This document shows positions 63,442 to 64,000 of a stretch of DNA of 64,000 nt, in pieces (the first letter of the stretch is position 1; every line of letters starts with the position of its first letter). The DNA is from JAAZZY01 sp964612505. Its GTDB lineage: Bacteria; Chlamydiota; Chlamydiia; Chlamydiales; JAAZZY01. The notes beneath the pieces are model-generated. The model saw only the letters and a program-made list of their open reading frames with translations, was not told where the DNA came from and did no database searches. The translations under genes were made by a program, and so were the position numbers. The DNA lies in NCBI GenBank assembly GCA_964612505.1, contig CAZTEX010000007.1:1-64000 (forward strand). The letters run 5' to 3'.

Positions 63442-64000
63442 TTAACATTTTTCTTGGAACGCCTTTTCAGTTATTTCTTTAGCTTCACTTAATTTATTAA
63501 AAAGTGTTTGAAAAGAGGAGTTTTTATCTGGATGGATATCGCGGCTCACCTCTCTAAAGAGATGCCTATATAAGGGTTTGTTACTTTCAGTTTTAGCGCA
63601 GAGATCATCCAGTCCAAGCATATCTAAAGCCCTATTAATACATCCTATTTCTATCTTCACTGAATCTCCTTGAGCAATCACTTTAAGGTCAGGTACCGCC
63701 TGTAACCGTTCCATTCTGGTGAGGTCTTTAAAATTAGCAGGCTTTGTGTAGGCGCAAAAAGCTTCAGCGGCTAGTTCACTCATCATGTTACCAGCAGGTT
63801 TTTTAGCCCCAAAATAAGTAGAAAATAAATGGCTTATACAACTCCAGCGACTTCCTGTTGCTTTTCCCATTTCAAGACAAGTGCTCGAATAGCTCTCTAA
63901 AAACGGCTTGAGAGTTTCTTCATAAAAACTGCGAACCCCAGAGTTATAATTTACTGAATCAGACTTAAGCATACTGTTATAAGTTTTTTCAAACTGTTCT
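63442..64000 (-). CDS. Ankyrin/J-domain family protein, C-terminal part, 5' end outside window
   Basis: The open frame continues to the right edge: beyond the internal Met at 63972 it reads EQFEKTYNSM, which matches DQFETTFAST in copy B. The 186 visible residues contain the helical region and the J domain with KPLYRHLFREVSRDIHPDKN, ending FQEKC like the other copies. Ankyrin and membrane parts should lie outside the window. This is the fourth family member in a row on this strand. Confidence 0.8.
   Translation of the reverse strand, partial: EQFEKTYNSMLKSDSVNYNSGVRSFYEETLKPFLESYSSTCLEMGKATGSRWSCISHLFSTYFGAKKPAGNMMSELAAEAFCAYTKPANFKDLTRMERLQAVPDLKVIAQGDSVKIEIGCINRALDMLGLDDLCAKTESNKPLYRHLFREVSRDIHPDKNSSFQTLFNKLSEAKEITEKAFQEKC

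Noticed and set aside
1..64000. CRISPR arrays, insertion sequences, prophage genes, rRNA
   Set aside because: No regularly spaced repeats, no transposase or integrase coding regions and no rRNA were found. The only extended repeats are the duplicated partner block, the 33-bp pair and the paralogous gene arrays.

Overview
The window is AT-rich bacterial DNA that most resembles an environmental member of the Chlamydiota (a Parachlamydia, Simkania or Rhabdochlamydia type of genome). The reasons are a metal ABC transporter next to the obgE-rpmA-rplU block, the chlamydial style of compact type II secretion cluster, a MoxR/DUF58 cluster, and many large ankyrin, J-domain and other effector-like proteins without close functional precedent. 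The family or genus cannot be fixed from the sequence alone.

Layout. 1-9955 (minus strand) is a secondary-metabolite operon: a flavin monooxygenase, a crotonyl-CoA carboxylase/reductase-like enzyme, a KS-AT-KR-ACP polyketide synthase, and an NRPS (TubC docking, condensation, adenylation) that runs off the left edge. After an 858-bp gene-free stretch come two GT-B-like proteins (10814-13441), a DUF4258/HTH toxin-antitoxin pair with an operator inside its promoter, tRNA-Ser(GGA) and an Hpt with a signal-like N-terminus. 15355-17891 is a znuACB-type metal transporter behind a Fur-like palindrome. It is separated from rplU-rpmA-obgE (21663-23225) by an insert holding a kinase/phosphatase pair, a small Cys-rich exported protein and an ankyrin protein. 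23369-27809 holds an outer-membrane-like protein, a membrane-anchored protein, parB and a PhoR-type kinase. 27888-37448 is the type II secretion cluster (gspD, E, F, G and further pseudopilins), interrupted by an OPT transporter. 37405-40309 is the opposing moxR-DUF58 operon.

The most unusual part is 40394-57545. Five paralogues of about 770-835 residues carry the full catalytic signature of the guanidino-group-modifying (pentein) superfamily, to which protein-arginine deiminases and agmatine deiminases belong: W-x-(R/Q)-D, (E/D)GGN, H-L-D and a C-terminal Cys. Four of the five are followed by a small beta-rich protein of about 110-117 residues. All five share an upstream promoter-like element. 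Two copies are broken by single-base changes in homopolymers, and two of the small partners are 100 percent identical inside a 432-bp duplicated block. I infer a lineage-specific family of arginine-deiminase-like proteins, possibly secreted effectors. A Ca2+-type P-type ATPase lies between copies.

The right end (57695-64000) holds an exported protein with an HExxxH motif and a tandem family of ankyrin/membrane/C-terminal J-domain proteins: two complete, one internally deleted remnant, and one cut by the window edge.
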